DNA from: DASRSE01 sp035656655
Lineage (GTDB): Bacteria; Planctomycetota; Planctomycetia; Pirellulales; DASRSE01
Assembly (NCBI GenBank): GCA_035656655.1
Contig: DASRSE010000332.1
Span: 1-44,572 of the forward strand
DNA: 44,572 nucleotides
Direction of reading: 5' to 3'
The notes under the pieces are model-generated. The model was given only the letters and a program-made list of their open reading frames with translations. It searched no databases and was not told where the DNA came from. Made by a program: the position numbers and the translations under genes. Positions 1 to 8,798 of this stretch are shown in pieces (the stretch's first letter is position 1; each line of letters opens with the position of its first letter).

Positions 1-1571
1 CTTTCTTGCACCGGGTTGATCGGTTCGACGATCGCGCCGCCGGAGGTCGTCGCGGTGTCATCGACGCTGATCAGACCGGAGCCGTCGCTGCCGCTGGACG
101 TGGCCGCTTCAAAGATCTGTCCGGCGGCCGGATCTTGGTTCAACGCGTGGATAATGTTCTGGGCCGTCGTGCTGCCGGCGGCGATTTGAAAAGTGAGCTT
201 CGGATGGTTCGGGTCGCTGTTGTCATAAGCGACCGTTTCATGCCCCGCCGTGATGCTCGGATTATCGACGAACGAAATCTCGGTGTTGTCGAATGCTGGT
301 CCGCCATTGACCGCGGTGAATACCAATTGGCTATTTAGTCCGAGCGTGGCGGGGGTGGTCGCCGTCGACGGCGGGCCAATGATGTAGGCCGTGTCGTTCA
401 CGTTCACGATTCCATTGCCGCCGGAGCCGGCGACGGTCGTGGCGGTAAAGGCGGCCGAAGCGGTCGGGTCGCGCTGCAGCGCCGAGACAATGTCCTCGGC
501 GGTCGTTTGCCCGGATGAGATATTAAATGTCAAGGTCTTGTTGGTCGCGTCATAGGCGGCGGTCTCTTGGCCTTCGGTGACGGTTCCATCGTTGACGAAC
601 TTGACGCTGACGCCGGCCGAGTCGGAGCCAGCCTTAACGGCCGTGAACGTCAACTGCGAGCTGGTCCCGTTGGCGGCGGTCGTTGTTCCTTGGGCTTTGG
701 TTCCAGGCGTCGAAAGCTGATGAAAATCGACCGTGCTGCTCGTGCCGTCTTGAAAGTTGATTTGCAAGTCGGAGAGGGCGTTGTCAAAGCGGACCCCGTT
801 GCCGTTGTTGATTTGGCTCAGGCCTAGGTCGTCGAAGAGCGACACCAGATTAGAGCCGCTGGCAGTGGCGCTGGAGGTGTTGATGCCGGCCAGGCCCAGC
901 GCCGCGGCGGTCGTGCCGGCGCCGATATCTTGGACGGTGAGGTTTTGGCTGCCGATGGAATTATCGGTCAGTTGAATGTGGCCGTTGACGGTGGTTGCCG
1001 TCACGTGGATGGTCGAATTGCTGTTGATGGCGCCGAGAACATCGTCGATGTTGGTCGCCGAGGAGAGGTCGATTTGGGCGGTCGCCCCGCTATGGTCGGT
1101 GATTTGGAGGGAGCCGCGCGGCACGCCGTTTCCGCCATTGAGCACATCGAGCGCCACCCCCTGATTGACCGTTCCGCCAAATCGCAACGTGAACGAGCCG
1201 GCGCCGATCGGATTCGTCTGGTTCGCAAACGCGCTGCTTTGAAACTGATCGTTTTGGGCCAGTTGCAGCGGAGTATACTGATAGTTGCCGACCGCCGGAT
1301 TGCCCGTCACGGTGGCGGTCAGGGCCGCCGTGTTGGTGCTGGTCGCGGTCCGCTGTGCAAACAAGCTGCTCTGCTTCAAGGCGTCGCCGGCGAATTGCAC
1401 GCCCAGCACCAGCGCCTCCAACTGGGTCAGCGCCGATTTTTGCGAGGCGAGCGTGGTGTTCTGCGCGGTCAGCGCGTCGCGCGGGGCCGCCTGAATCGAT
1501 ACGAGCTGGCTCACGGTCTGGGTGATATTCAGACCGGTGACCAGACCAATTCCCGCGCTAATCGAAGCCAT
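1..1571 (-). CDS. fliD: Flagellar hook-associated protein 2 (FliD, filament cap), 3'-truncated by the window edge
   Basis: Filament cap protein that promotes flagellin polymerisation at the tip of the flagellum. The N-terminus (residues 1-60) has the FliD_N pattern: GLVTGLNITQTVSQLVSIQAAP, then a Gln/Leu-rich helix with QKSALTQLEALV. A segment near residues 150-200 (TNIDDVLGAIN...IQLTDNS) resembles the flagellin hook IN motif. Two similar modules of about 108 residues follow (DNA about 337-663 and about 12-337), each with SQL(T/V)FTAV, a (K/S)FV(N/D)(D/N) strand and TTA(E/Q)(D/N)I(V/I)xAL. The frame stays open to base 1, so 523 residues are visible and the C-terminus is missing; typical FliD is about 450-700 residues. 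The ATG at 1571 has GGAG about 10 bases upstream. It lies downstream of two putative flagellin glycosyltransferases on the same strand. The FliD call is firm for the N-terminus and inferred for the rest. Confidence 0.82.
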   Translation of the reverse strand, partial: MASISAGIGLVTGLNITQTVSQLVSIQAAPRDALTAQNTTLASQKSALTQLEALVLGVQFAGDALKQSSLFAQRTATSTNTAALTATVTGNPAVGNYQYTPLQLAQNDQFQSSAFANQTNPIGAGSFTLRFGGTVNQGVALDVLNGGNGVPRGSLQITDHSGATAQIDLSSATNIDDVLGAINSNSTIHVTATTVNGHIQLTDNSIGSQNLTVQDIGAGTTAAALGLAGINTSSATASGSNLVSLFDDLGLSQINNGNGVRFDNALSDLQINFQDGTSSTVDFHQLSTPGTKAQGTTTAANGTSSQLTFTAVKAGSDSAGVSVKFVNDGTVTEGQETAAYDATNKTLTFNISSGQTTAEDIVSALQRDPTASAAFTATTVAGSGGNGIVNVNDTAYIIGPPSTATTPATLGLNSQLVFTAVNGGPAFDNTEISFVDNPSITAGHETVAYDNSDPNHPKLTFQIAAGSTTAQNIIHALNQDPAAGQIFEAATSSGSDGSGLISVDDTATTSGGAIVEPINPVQE

Positions 1572-1668
1572 AACCGCTCATTCTCCGACACCGCCAAGAT
1601 CGTAACTGGCCACCGCCGCCGTGCCGGCGCCAGGCCAACGCGTCAAACCGCCGCGTGCTCGCGAACCG

Positions 1669-4284
1669 CTAGCGGCGCAGGTCGCGCTGCAATTCGGCCG
1701 GCCAATGGGGGCCGGACAAGGACGTCGGGCCAGGGAGCCGCTTCTCTTGGCAATCGGTTGCGCGACCGTTAAAGTTCAACAAATCTTCCGCGGCTGCTCT
1801 CCATGGGCCTGGCTCCGCCGGTGCGGGAATCCGTTCTCGCTCCGGCCGGGTGGAATAATCGTTATCGCCGCGCGCAAGGACCGGCGGGGCGGCTTCGCCG
1901 AGTTCGCGGAGGATCTGGGCGCGGAGTTCCAGCGCCGGGGCATGGCGCGGCTGAATCTGGATCGCGGCGTCGAGCATTTCCAGCGCCTCCTCGAATTTCC
2001 CGCGCTCTTTCAAGAGTTTGGCCAAGCGGATTCGCACCTCCGGATCGGCTGGCGCGAGCCGCGCCGCCTGGCGCCAGATGCGGAGGGCCGCTTGCGGTTG
2101 CGCAAGCTGCTCGTAGGCGATTCCCAAATGGAGCAAGGCATCGAAATAATTCTCGTTCGCCCCCAGGGCCCGCTGAAAGCAGACGATCGATTCCTCCACG
2201 TGGCCGGTCTGCAACATCAGCCGACCGAGATTGGAATGCGCCGGCGCGAAATGCGGCTTCGCCTTGATGGCTTTTAGCAGGACCGTCGCCGCCTCGTCCC
2301 AGCGCTGATCTTGAAAATAGATCGCGCCCAGCAGGTTATATGCCGCCGCATGCTGCGCATCGTACCGAATTGCTTCAAGCAGGCTCCGTTCGGCTTCATC
2401 CAAGCGATGAGACTCGAACAGCACCAGGCCCAATTGAAAGTGATGTTCGGGCAACTGCGGATAGACCGCCAGCGACCGTTGCAACGAGCGAATCGCCAGT
2501 TCGGGGCGGCCCGTCGCCCGCGCGCAGAGCCCGAGCCCATACAGAGCGACCGGGTGCCGCGGTTGCAATTGCAATACTTGCCGATAGAGCGATTCGGCCT
2601 GCTCAAATTGCTTGGCGTGATACGCTTCTTGCGCGGCGGTCGTCAGCAGCGGCAATTGATCGAGCGCGCCTTGCGGCGAAAAGTCATGCACGGTCAGCCA
2701 GTCTTCGGCCTCCGCGGCCTCCTCGCCGACCTCCGCGAAGTGCATAGGGGGGTCCGACTCGGGGCCTTCCTCCGACCGCGCGAGCGGCGGCAGTTCCAGC
2801 TTGCGGCGCAACTCGTCGCCCACCTGTTCGAGAACCGGCTGCCACGCGCCGCGCTCGGCTTGTCGAAAGAGGCGAACGCTCTGATACCAAGGGCTATAAT
2901 CGCCGTGCGCCATCCAGCGCCACGACGGAATCCGCGGGAGCATCGCCCAGGCCGGCGTGCCCAGGGCGCCGGCCATGTGGACCGTCGCATTGCCAACCGA
3001 GATAACCAAGTCGAGAGCGGCGATCTTGGCCGCATATTGATCCATGTCAATGAGCGGATCGCCCGCTTCCCAATCGTGGATTTTGATCCCCAGTTCGGTC
3101 TCGACGGCGGCGATCTCGTCTGCGGCATCGCTATATTGCAGATTCACGAATTGCACGCCCGGCGTGAGCAGCAGTTCGCGCCAGGCGCTCAAGGGAATCG
3201 ACCGCTTGCGGCGTTCGGCCGGCTTGCCCCCGGCGCGCCACGAAAGGCCAATTTTGTAGCCGTGGCCCAGCGCGGCGAATTCCGCGCGCCAGCGGGCGAC
3301 GTGCAGCGGATCGGCGATCAGAAATCGCTCGGTCTGCGCAAACTGCTCGCGCGCGTTGCGAAAAAAGTGCGGCAGACTCCCGGCCGCGACCTGCACGTCA
3401 AACGGTTCTGGAATGGGGGGCGGCACGCGATTTTTGAGCCGCATGTAGCCGTAGACGCGTGCTTGCGGGAACGAGCGGCGATACAAATTGAACAGCCGCG
3501 GCTCGCACACCAGAATGCATTTCTGCGCCACCTTCAGCAGATCGTGATAGCACGACGCGAAAATAATCTCGTCGCCAATCCCTTGTTCGGCATGCACGAG
3601 AATCGTCTTATTCGCCAACGGGGAGCCATCCCAGGCCGGTTCCGCATAGCGGTCCAGGCTGACTTCGCCCGAAGGTCCGCGCGTTTCAAACAGCTTCCAC
3701 CCTTTTTCATAATTGCCCAGCAGCAAATGGCAGATTCCCAGGTTCCAATGGGCCTTGGGGAAGTCGGGGTTGTAGCGGATTGATTTTTCATAATGCTGCA
3801 CCGCTTCTTCGAGCCGTCCCAACTCGCGCAGCGCGTTGGCGATGTTGTAGTGCGCCAGTGGACACTTTTCATTGAGCGCCGCCGCTTGGCGCGCCCAGGC
3901 GAGCGATTCTTGAAAGCGCTCTTGCTCTTCCAAAACCGCGCTGGAGTTGACATAGGCCTGTTGCAAGTTCGGCTTCAGCTCGATTGCCTTTTGGAAGCAG
4001 CGAAACGCCTCGCGCCCCTGATGCTGATCGACGAAGACATTCCCCAGCTCGAAGTAGAGCAGACCGCTCGCCGGGTTGTATTCGATTCCTTGTTCGAGAA
4101 TTTGCTGCGCTTCCGCCACGCGTTCGAGCCCCGACTTGCGCACGGTCAGGCCGAGCAGGCGCCACAGATTCAGATCGCGCGGCGCGTGCTGCATCAGCCC
4201 GCGGCACGCTTGTTCCGCCGCGGCAGATTCGCCTTGCTCGAACAGATTCACGACGTTTCGCAATTCTTTTTCAAAGCTAAACAT
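1669..4284 (-). CDS. TPR - GT9-like glycosyltransferase - TPR protein, putative flagellin glycosyltransferase
   Basis: 871 residues in three parts. TPR helices occupy about 1-200 (repeated N-P-x(3)-A, LG, A-x-x-x-Y/F-E). A glycosyltransferase-B-like domain of heptosyltransferase (GT9) type spans about 205-475, with LVHAEQGIGDEI near 228, a GLSWRAGG motif and SVGNATVHMAGALGTPAW near 428. A second TPR block follows (about 545-775), then a Pro/Arg-rich tail. GT9 enzymes usually have an Asp or Ser where this protein has Asn in the SVGNATVHMAG motif. The TPR-plus-GT plan resembles Caulobacter FlmG, which binds flagellin through TPRs and glycosylates it. That analogy, and the position directly upstream of fliD (97-base gap), suggest flagellin or cap glycosylation, which is inference. 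The gene starts 33 bases after the stop of its paralogue, so the two probably share a transcript. Confidence 0.72.
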   Translation of the reverse strand: MFSFEKELRNVVNLFEQGESAAAEQACRGLMQHAPRDLNLWRLLGLTVRKSGLERVAEAQQILEQGIEYNPASGLLYFELGNVFVDQHQGREAFRCFQKAIELKPNLQQAYVNSSAVLEEQERFQESLAWARQAAALNEKCPLAHYNIANALRELGRLEEAVQHYEKSIRYNPDFPKAHWNLGICHLLLGNYEKGWKLFETRGPSGEVSLDRYAEPAWDGSPLANKTILVHAEQGIGDEIIFASCYHDLLKVAQKCILVCEPRLFNLYRRSFPQARVYGYMRLKNRVPPPIPEPFDVQVAAGSLPHFFRNAREQFAQTERFLIADPLHVARWRAEFAALGHGYKIGLSWRAGGKPAERRKRSIPLSAWRELLLTPGVQFVNLQYSDAADEIAAVETELGIKIHDWEAGDPLIDMDQYAAKIAALDLVISVGNATVHMAGALGTPAWAMLPRIPSWRWMAHGDYSPWYQSVRLFRQAERGAWQPVLEQVGDELRRKLELPPLARSEEGPESDPPMHFAEVGEEAAEAEDWLTVHDFSPQGALDQLPLLTTAAQEAYHAKQFEQAESLYRQVLQLQPRHPVALYGLGLCARATGRPELAIRSLQRSLAVYPQLPEHHFQLGLVLFESHRLDEAERSLLEAIRYDAQHAAAYNLLGAIYFQDQRWDEAATVLLKAIKAKPHFAPAHSNLGRLMLQTGHVEESIVCFQRALGANENYFDALLHLGIAYEQLAQPQAALRIWRQAARLAPADPEVRIRLAKLLKERGKFEEALEMLDAAIQIQPRHAPALELRAQILRELGEAAPPVLARGDNDYSTRPERERIPAPAEPGPWRAAAEDLLNFNGRATDCQEKRLPGPTSLSGPHWPAELQRDLRR

Positions 4285-4317
4285 GACTCGCTCTCGATCC
4301 GATTTCGAAGAGTAAAC

Positions 4318-6513
4318 TCAGGCCGATTGGCGACGCGTCTTGGCCAACGCGTTTGCTAGATTGCGGCGGACTGTGCCATCTTGCGGCGCCAAGCCGGCGG
4401 CGCGCTCGAACTCAGCTACGGCCTCAACATGGTTTCCGAGCCGCTCGAGCGCCAAGCCCAGATTGTTGTGCGCGGCCATGTAGGCGGGATCGAGCTCGAG
4501 CGCGCGGCGAAACGCCAGGGCCGCCTGTTCCCAGCGATCCGCCTGCATTTCCAAACCGCCGAGCGCATTGAAGGCTTTGGCGAAAGTCGGTCGCACCGCA
4601 ATCGCCGTTTCGAACGCGCGGCGCGCCGCGTCGCGGCGACCACGCAATTGATGCAAGCCGCCGATTTCCCAGTGCAATTGCGGATCGCGGTCGTCGGCGG
4701 CCGCCGCCCGCTCGAGCCAACCGAGCGCGTCGTCGAACCGTCCGGATTGCCGCGCGATCGCCCCTGCCAGCCGCAGCGCGCCGAAATGCCGCGGCGAATG
4801 CCGCAAGATCGCCTCGCACAACTCCCGCGCCGGCTCGGACTCGCCGGCCTCAAAATGCCGCGCCGCCCGCTCGCACGCGCTCGTCAAGTCGGACCAGTCG
4901 CGACCGACCGCGACCTCATCCGGCGCGTTCCGCGCGGCGACGCGCGGAAGCGCCGTAAGCGGAAGTGGGCAAGGTCGCGCGGACCCGGTGGCTCCGGATG
5001 CGACGGTTCGATAGGGCTGAGCGTCGCGCCAGCGGAGCAATTCGTGGGCAATTTTGGCCAGCAATTCGTCCCAGGCGTTTGACGCTGACCGCGCGGCTTG
5101 ACGAAATAGCCGCACGCTGGGATACCAGCGGCTCTCGTCGCCCTGTTCTTCCCAGCGCCAAGCCGGCGCGTGCGGGAGAAGGGCCCAGGTCGGCGCGCCC
5201 AGCGCCCCGGCCAGATGGACCGTGGCATTGCCGACGGAGATCACTAAGTCGAGCGCCGCGACCTTGGCCGCGAAGGCGTCGAGATCGAGTAGTGGGTCGC
5301 CGGCCTTCCACTCGTGCAGCGGCACGTCCGCCTGCGCCCGCAGCGCCGCGATTTCCGTCGCTGTCTCGCCATATTGGAGATTGACGAACTGCAAGCCTGG
5401 CACGCGCAAAATCGGTTCCCAAAGCGCCAAGGGGATGGTCCGTCGGCGGCGTTCGCGCGGCAGACCGCCGGCCTGCCAAGACAGCCCGACCTTGAGTCCT
5501 GGCAACTCTGCGTATCGCTGGCGCCAGCGTTGCCGCTCGAGGGGGTCCGGCAAGAGAAACCGCCGGCGCCGCGGAAAGGCTTCCGCCATCCCGCGCAGAT
5601 GCCGCGGCACGCTTCCGGCCGGTGTTTGAAAGTCGACCTGCGCCGCGATGGGCGGCGGCGCCCGATCCAGGCGCCGGCGATGTCCCACGATCTGCGCGAT
5701 GGGAAACGAGCGTGCGAACAACCGTTCCAGTCGCGGGTCGCAGACGGCGATCGTGTGCCGCGCCAGCGGAATTAAATCGGGCCAGCACGAGGCAAACAGG
5801 ATTTCGTCGCCGATCCCTTGTTCCGCATGGACCAACACGGTTTTGTCGCGCAGTGATTCGCCTTGCCAGCGCGGCTGCGGATAGCGATCGAACGTGGCTT
5901 GCGCCGCCTCCTCGCGGGCTTCGTAGTTCGTCCAGCCCGGTTCGAAGCGGCCGGTGGCCAGTTGCGCCAAGCTCAAATTCCAGCGGGCCTGAATCAAGCT
6001 CGGGTCGAGCAGCAGCGCCTGCTCAAAGGCGGCAATCGCCAATTCTGTTTCGCCGCGCGACCGGAGGATCGTCCCTAGATTGTACTGGGTCAGCGCGCAC
6101 TCGGGCGCGAGCGCCTCGGCTTGGCGGCAGGCCCGCAGCGCCCGTTCGTGTTCGTCTTGGTCCTCGAGCAGCGCGGCCAGGTTCAGATGGGCCGATGCCA
6201 ATTGCGGTTCCAGCGCAATGGCCGCGGCGAAGGCGCGCTCCGCCCCCGCCAAATCACCAGCTTGGCGCAGCGCTTGGCCCAGCTCTTGATGCAGCGTGGC
6301 GTTCCGCGGCGCGCGCGCGAGCGCTTCTTGCCAGCAGTCGATCGCCAAATCCAACCGGCCGGTCCGCCGCGCCACCGCGCCTAATAAATAGAGCGCGCCG
6401 GGATTGCCTGGCTGACGCATCAAGACCGCATGGCAAGCATCTTCGGCGGCCGGAAAACGCGCGGCGTCGAACAGGGCGGCGGCCTCCGCCAAAGAATCGG
6501 CAAAATCTGGCAT
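4318..6513 (-). CDS. TPR - GT9-like glycosyltransferase - TPR protein, paralogue of the next gene
   Basis: 731 residues with the same order as its downstream neighbour: TPR (about 1-200), GT9-like domain (about 205-480) and TPR (about 525-728). Shared landmarks include LVHAEQGIGDEI near 224, GLSWQAGGLPRERRRRTIPL and SVGNATVHLAGALGAPTW near 424, so the pair clearly arose by duplication. The main difference is the shorter C-terminal half without the Pro/Arg tail. The ATG at 6513 is supported by GAGG about 6 bases upstream. It is the first gene of a three-gene minus-strand run ending in fliD. The likely role is transfer of a sugar, possibly a nonulosonate or heptose-like sugar, to flagellar protein; the sugar cannot be read from sequence. 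Confidence 0.72.
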   Translation of the reverse strand: MPDFADSLAEAAALFDAARFPAAEDACHAVLMRQPGNPGALYLLGAVARRTGRLDLAIDCWQEALARAPRNATLHQELGQALRQAGDLAGAERAFAAAIALEPQLASAHLNLAALLEDQDEHERALRACRQAEALAPECALTQYNLGTILRSRGETELAIAAFEQALLLDPSLIQARWNLSLAQLATGRFEPGWTNYEAREEAAQATFDRYPQPRWQGESLRDKTVLVHAEQGIGDEILFASCWPDLIPLARHTIAVCDPRLERLFARSFPIAQIVGHRRRLDRAPPPIAAQVDFQTPAGSVPRHLRGMAEAFPRRRRFLLPDPLERQRWRQRYAELPGLKVGLSWQAGGLPRERRRRTIPLALWEPILRVPGLQFVNLQYGETATEIAALRAQADVPLHEWKAGDPLLDLDAFAAKVAALDLVISVGNATVHLAGALGAPTWALLPHAPAWRWEEQGDESRWYPSVRLFRQAARSASNAWDELLAKIAHELLRWRDAQPYRTVASGATGSARPCPLPLTALPRVAARNAPDEVAVGRDWSDLTSACERAARHFEAGESEPARELCEAILRHSPRHFGALRLAGAIARQSGRFDDALGWLERAAAADDRDPQLHWEIGGLHQLRGRRDAARRAFETAIAVRPTFAKAFNALGGLEMQADRWEQAALAFRRALELDPAYMAAHNNLGLALERLGNHVEAVAEFERAAGLAPQDGTVRRNLANALAKTRRQSA

Positions 6514-6824
6514 CCGTGCCTCGCTCGATCAGCCGCTAGGGCCGCCCAGTGAACCGCCAAGTGAGAATGAACCTTGTTCCGTGATTCGGCATTCTTGGCG
6601 GAGAACCTGGAGGAAAAATCGCCACAATCGCGCAAGTCAAGGCAGATTGCCGAGATTGACGCCCGGTCGCGGCGCGGACGTTCGACGTTCAGTAGGCGGC
6701 GGGCAGAAGTCGGAAAGACAACGGCGCGAGAATCGTCTCGACGTTGTCGGCCCGAGCGGACGCGCTGGCGTGGGATGATTCAGCTTGCACAGAACCGCGC
6801 TAAACGGGGCGGGTTTGCCGAAAT
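6514..6824. other. Intergenic stretch between rpiB and the glycosyltransferase genes
   Basis: 311 bases without a convincing gene. It should contain the promoter for the minus-strand flagellar run. I see a TTGACT hexamer on the minus strand near 6638 but no good -10 at 16-18 bases. No convincing sigma-28 or sigma-54 flagellar promoter could be picked out by eye. Confidence 0.4.
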
Positions 6825-7277
6825 TCAGCAGTTCCCTTTTTCGTGCTCGAGTTCGGTCATCTTTTCGACGCGGCGCGCGTGGCGCCCCCCCTCAAACTCG
6901 GTGGCCAGCCAGATTTCGACCATTCGGTCGACCAGTTTTTCGCCCAGCATGTCCGCGGAGAGGCACAGCACGTTCAGATCGTTGTGGCGGCGGCTCATTT
7001 CCGCCGTCAGGTCGTCATGGCAGGGAGCGGCACGCACGCCGGGAAACTTGTTCGCGGCAATGCACATCCCAATCCCGGTCCCGCAAATCAGGATGCCGCG
7101 ATCGACTTCCTGGTGGCTCACCTTGCGGGCGACTTCGGCGGCGATGTCGGGATAATCGACCGAATCGGCGCTGAACGTGCCGACGTCTTGGACTTCGTGG
7201 CCCAGCCGGTTCACCAATTGAACGACCTTGGATTTGATTTGGACGCCGCGGTGATCGCTGCCAATTGCAATTCGCAT
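6825..7277 (-). CDS. rpiB: Ribose-5-phosphate isomerase B
   Basis: 150 residues, the normal RpiB/LacAB length. It interconverts ribose 5-phosphate and ribulose 5-phosphate in the non-oxidative pentose phosphate pathway in the cytoplasm. Diagnostic elements are MRIAIGSDHRG at the N-terminus (Asp8, His9), the catalytic loop ICGTGIGM (Cys65), and RRHNDLNVL near 97 with the His used for ring opening. A strong ribosome binding site (GAGGAG, 6-7 bases from the ATG) supports the start. It lies 279 bases downstream of the TsaC-YwlE fusion on the same strand. In Bacillus subtilis the homologues ywlC, ywlE and ywlF (rpiB) also cluster. Confidence 0.95.
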   Translation of the reverse strand: MRIAIGSDHRGVQIKSKVVQLVNRLGHEVQDVGTFSADSVDYPDIAAEVARKVSHQEVDRGILICGTGIGMCIAANKFPGVRAAPCHDDLTAEMSRRHNDLNVLCLSADMLGEKLVDRMVEIWLATEFEGGRHARRVEKMTELEHEKGNC

Positions 7278-7556
7278 GACCTACTCCTCGAAGTACCCTA
7301 GTCAAGGGCAAAGAACGACTCGACTCGGTGCGGGCCAGCTTGTCGAAATACCGGCGCGGCTTGAAACTTCAATTCTTAAACCATTTGCTTTTCGCCCCCG
7401 GCTGGAATAGGCCGGCCTGGCATTCTCCCGCCGCGCCGAATGCGGCGCAAACCTGCGCATGGCTCGCAAAACGACGGTTTGCCTCGTCCTTTTGACATCG
7501 CGACCTGCGCTGGCGCAGTCGGTCGAATGTTTCGACAGGTTCCTCCCTCGTTTCAG

Positions 7557-8678
7557 CTAAAACTTCATCGCTTTCACATGCGCTTCCAACTCTGCCTTGA
7601 TCTGCTCGGCACACCGCTTATAGAACTCGGGAGGGCCGCCGATCGGATCGGCCACGTCCCCTTGATTATGGCAGACCAACCGCGTCCGAGCGGCTGCCTC
7701 CGGCCATTGGTTCAAAATCCATTGCCGGTGCGAACGGGTCATGGTCAGGATCAAATCGGCCTGCCGCGCCAGTTGCGGTGTCAGCGGCTGGCTTTCGTGC
7801 CCCGACAAGTCCAAGCCCATCTCCGCCAGAACCTGCACTCCTTCGGGGCTCGCGCGGCCTCCGAGATGAGCCGATGTACCGGCCGAAGCGATTAAAATGC
7901 CTCGTTCGTCCAATTCGTCAGGCGAACAGCCCAGCCGCTCGGCGATCATCTGGCGGCAAATGGCTTCGGCCATCGGACTGCGACAAGTATTGCCCGTGCA
8001 GACGAAGAGGACCATAAAACTCGAGAGGCGGCGCAAAGTTTGTTCCGAGACGACTCCTTGCCGGAGGATTTTTAAGCCCGCCTCATTGATTTGGACGACC
8101 GACGAAGATTGGCCAAAGCGGCAGCGGCCATCGTCGAGCACCAGTTCGACATCCTCGCCCAGCGCCGCGATCACATCTTGAGCCGTCAGCGGATCGCTCC
8201 CCCCGGACCGGTTGGCGCTGGTCAGCGCGACGGGACCGGTCAGCATGTTGAGCACATCCATAATGGCCGGATGGGCCGGCACGCGAAACCCGATCGTGCC
8301 GCTGGGGGCAATCGCCTGTTGCACCGCGAGCGGCAACTGATGCAGCAAGCTATCGCGATGTTGGTCGGGAACGACGAGCGTCACCGGCCCCGGCCAACAA
8401 CGCCGCGCCAATCGTTGGCCGAGCGGGCTCATTTGCGGAGCATAGTCGAGCGCTTCGTCCGCACTTTTCACCGCCAAGGCCAATGCATGGCCGGCCGAGC
8501 GATCCTTGACCTGGAGCAATCGGTGGACGGCCTTCTCGTCGAGCGCGCTGGCCGCCAGGCCATACACCGTCTCGGTAGGAAAGGCGACCAGTTTGCCTTC
8601 CGCCAAAGCCTGCACGGCGCGATGCACCACATCGCGCGGGTCTTCAGCATTGCGGATGTCCATCACTTGCGGAGGCAT
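7557..8678 (-). CDS. Fusion of threonylcarbamoyl-AMP synthase (TsaC/Sua5-type) and YwlE-type protein arginine phosphatase
   Basis: One uninterrupted reading frame of 373 residues. Residues about 1-215 are a YrdC/TsaC domain (FPTETVYGLAASA, KDRSAGHALALAVKS, CWPGPVTLVV, TSANRSGG), which makes threonylcarbamoyl-AMP for tRNA t6A. The second half, from the internal Met at 8015, is a low-molecular-weight phosphatase with loop CTGNTCRSPMAE and general-acid region GDVADPIGGPPEFYKR. The Thr in CTGNT and the GDVxDPxGG segment match Bacillus YwlE, the phosphoarginine phosphatase, better than phosphotyrosine enzymes. ATG candidates are 8678 and 8663; neither has a good ribosome binding site. I chose 8678 because a promoter-like pair sits about 80 bases upstream. 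A longer GTG-initiated frame reaching 8891 would start above that promoter and adds low-complexity sequence, so I rejected it. Confidence 0.88.
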   Translation of the reverse strand: MPPQVMDIRNAEDPRDVVHRAVQALAEGKLVAFPTETVYGLAASALDEKAVHRLLQVKDRSAGHALALAVKSADEALDYAPQMSPLGQRLARRCWPGPVTLVVPDQHRDSLLHQLPLAVQQAIAPSGTIGFRVPAHPAIMDVLNMLTGPVALTSANRSGGSDPLTAQDVIAALGEDVELVLDDGRCRFGQSSSVVQINEAGLKILRQGVVSEQTLRRLSSFMVLFVCTGNTCRSPMAEAICRQMIAERLGCSPDELDERGILIASAGTSAHLGGRASPEGVQVLAEMGLDLSGHESQPLTPQLARQADLILTMTRSHRQWILNQWPEAAARTRLVCHNQGDVADPIGGPPEFYKRCAEQIKAELEAHVKAMKF

Positions 8679-8757
8679 GAGCGGTTTTCGCGCAAAAGAA
8701 ACACAAAGGGAAGGCCCGTTCCGCGTTTTCGATTTCCGCAGCGCGGCGCAATCTCTT

Positions 8758-8786
8758 ATAATAAAAAACCTTACGCACGTCGGCAA
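8758..8786 (-). promoter_or_regulatory. Sigma-70-like promoter for the TsaC-YwlE fusion gene
   Basis: On the minus strand a TTGCCG hexamer (8786-8781) and a TATTAT hexamer (8763-8758) are separated by exactly 17 bases. Predicted transcription starts near 8751, giving a leader of about 73 bases before the ATG at 8678. It is unusually AT-rich for its surroundings. Confidence 0.55.
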
Positions 8787-8798
8787 GTAGGCCGATGG

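Noticed and set aside
2311..3783. 490-codon plus-strand open frame opposite the TPR-glycosyltransferase gene
   Set aside because: Arg/Gln/Ala-rich, no family motifs, lies exactly opposite a well-supported gene; an antisense artefact of high GC content.
6600..6700. Sigma-28-type flagellar promoter upstream of the glycosyltransferase genes
   Set aside because: A GCCGA stretch exists on the minus strand, but no matching -35 at the right distance.
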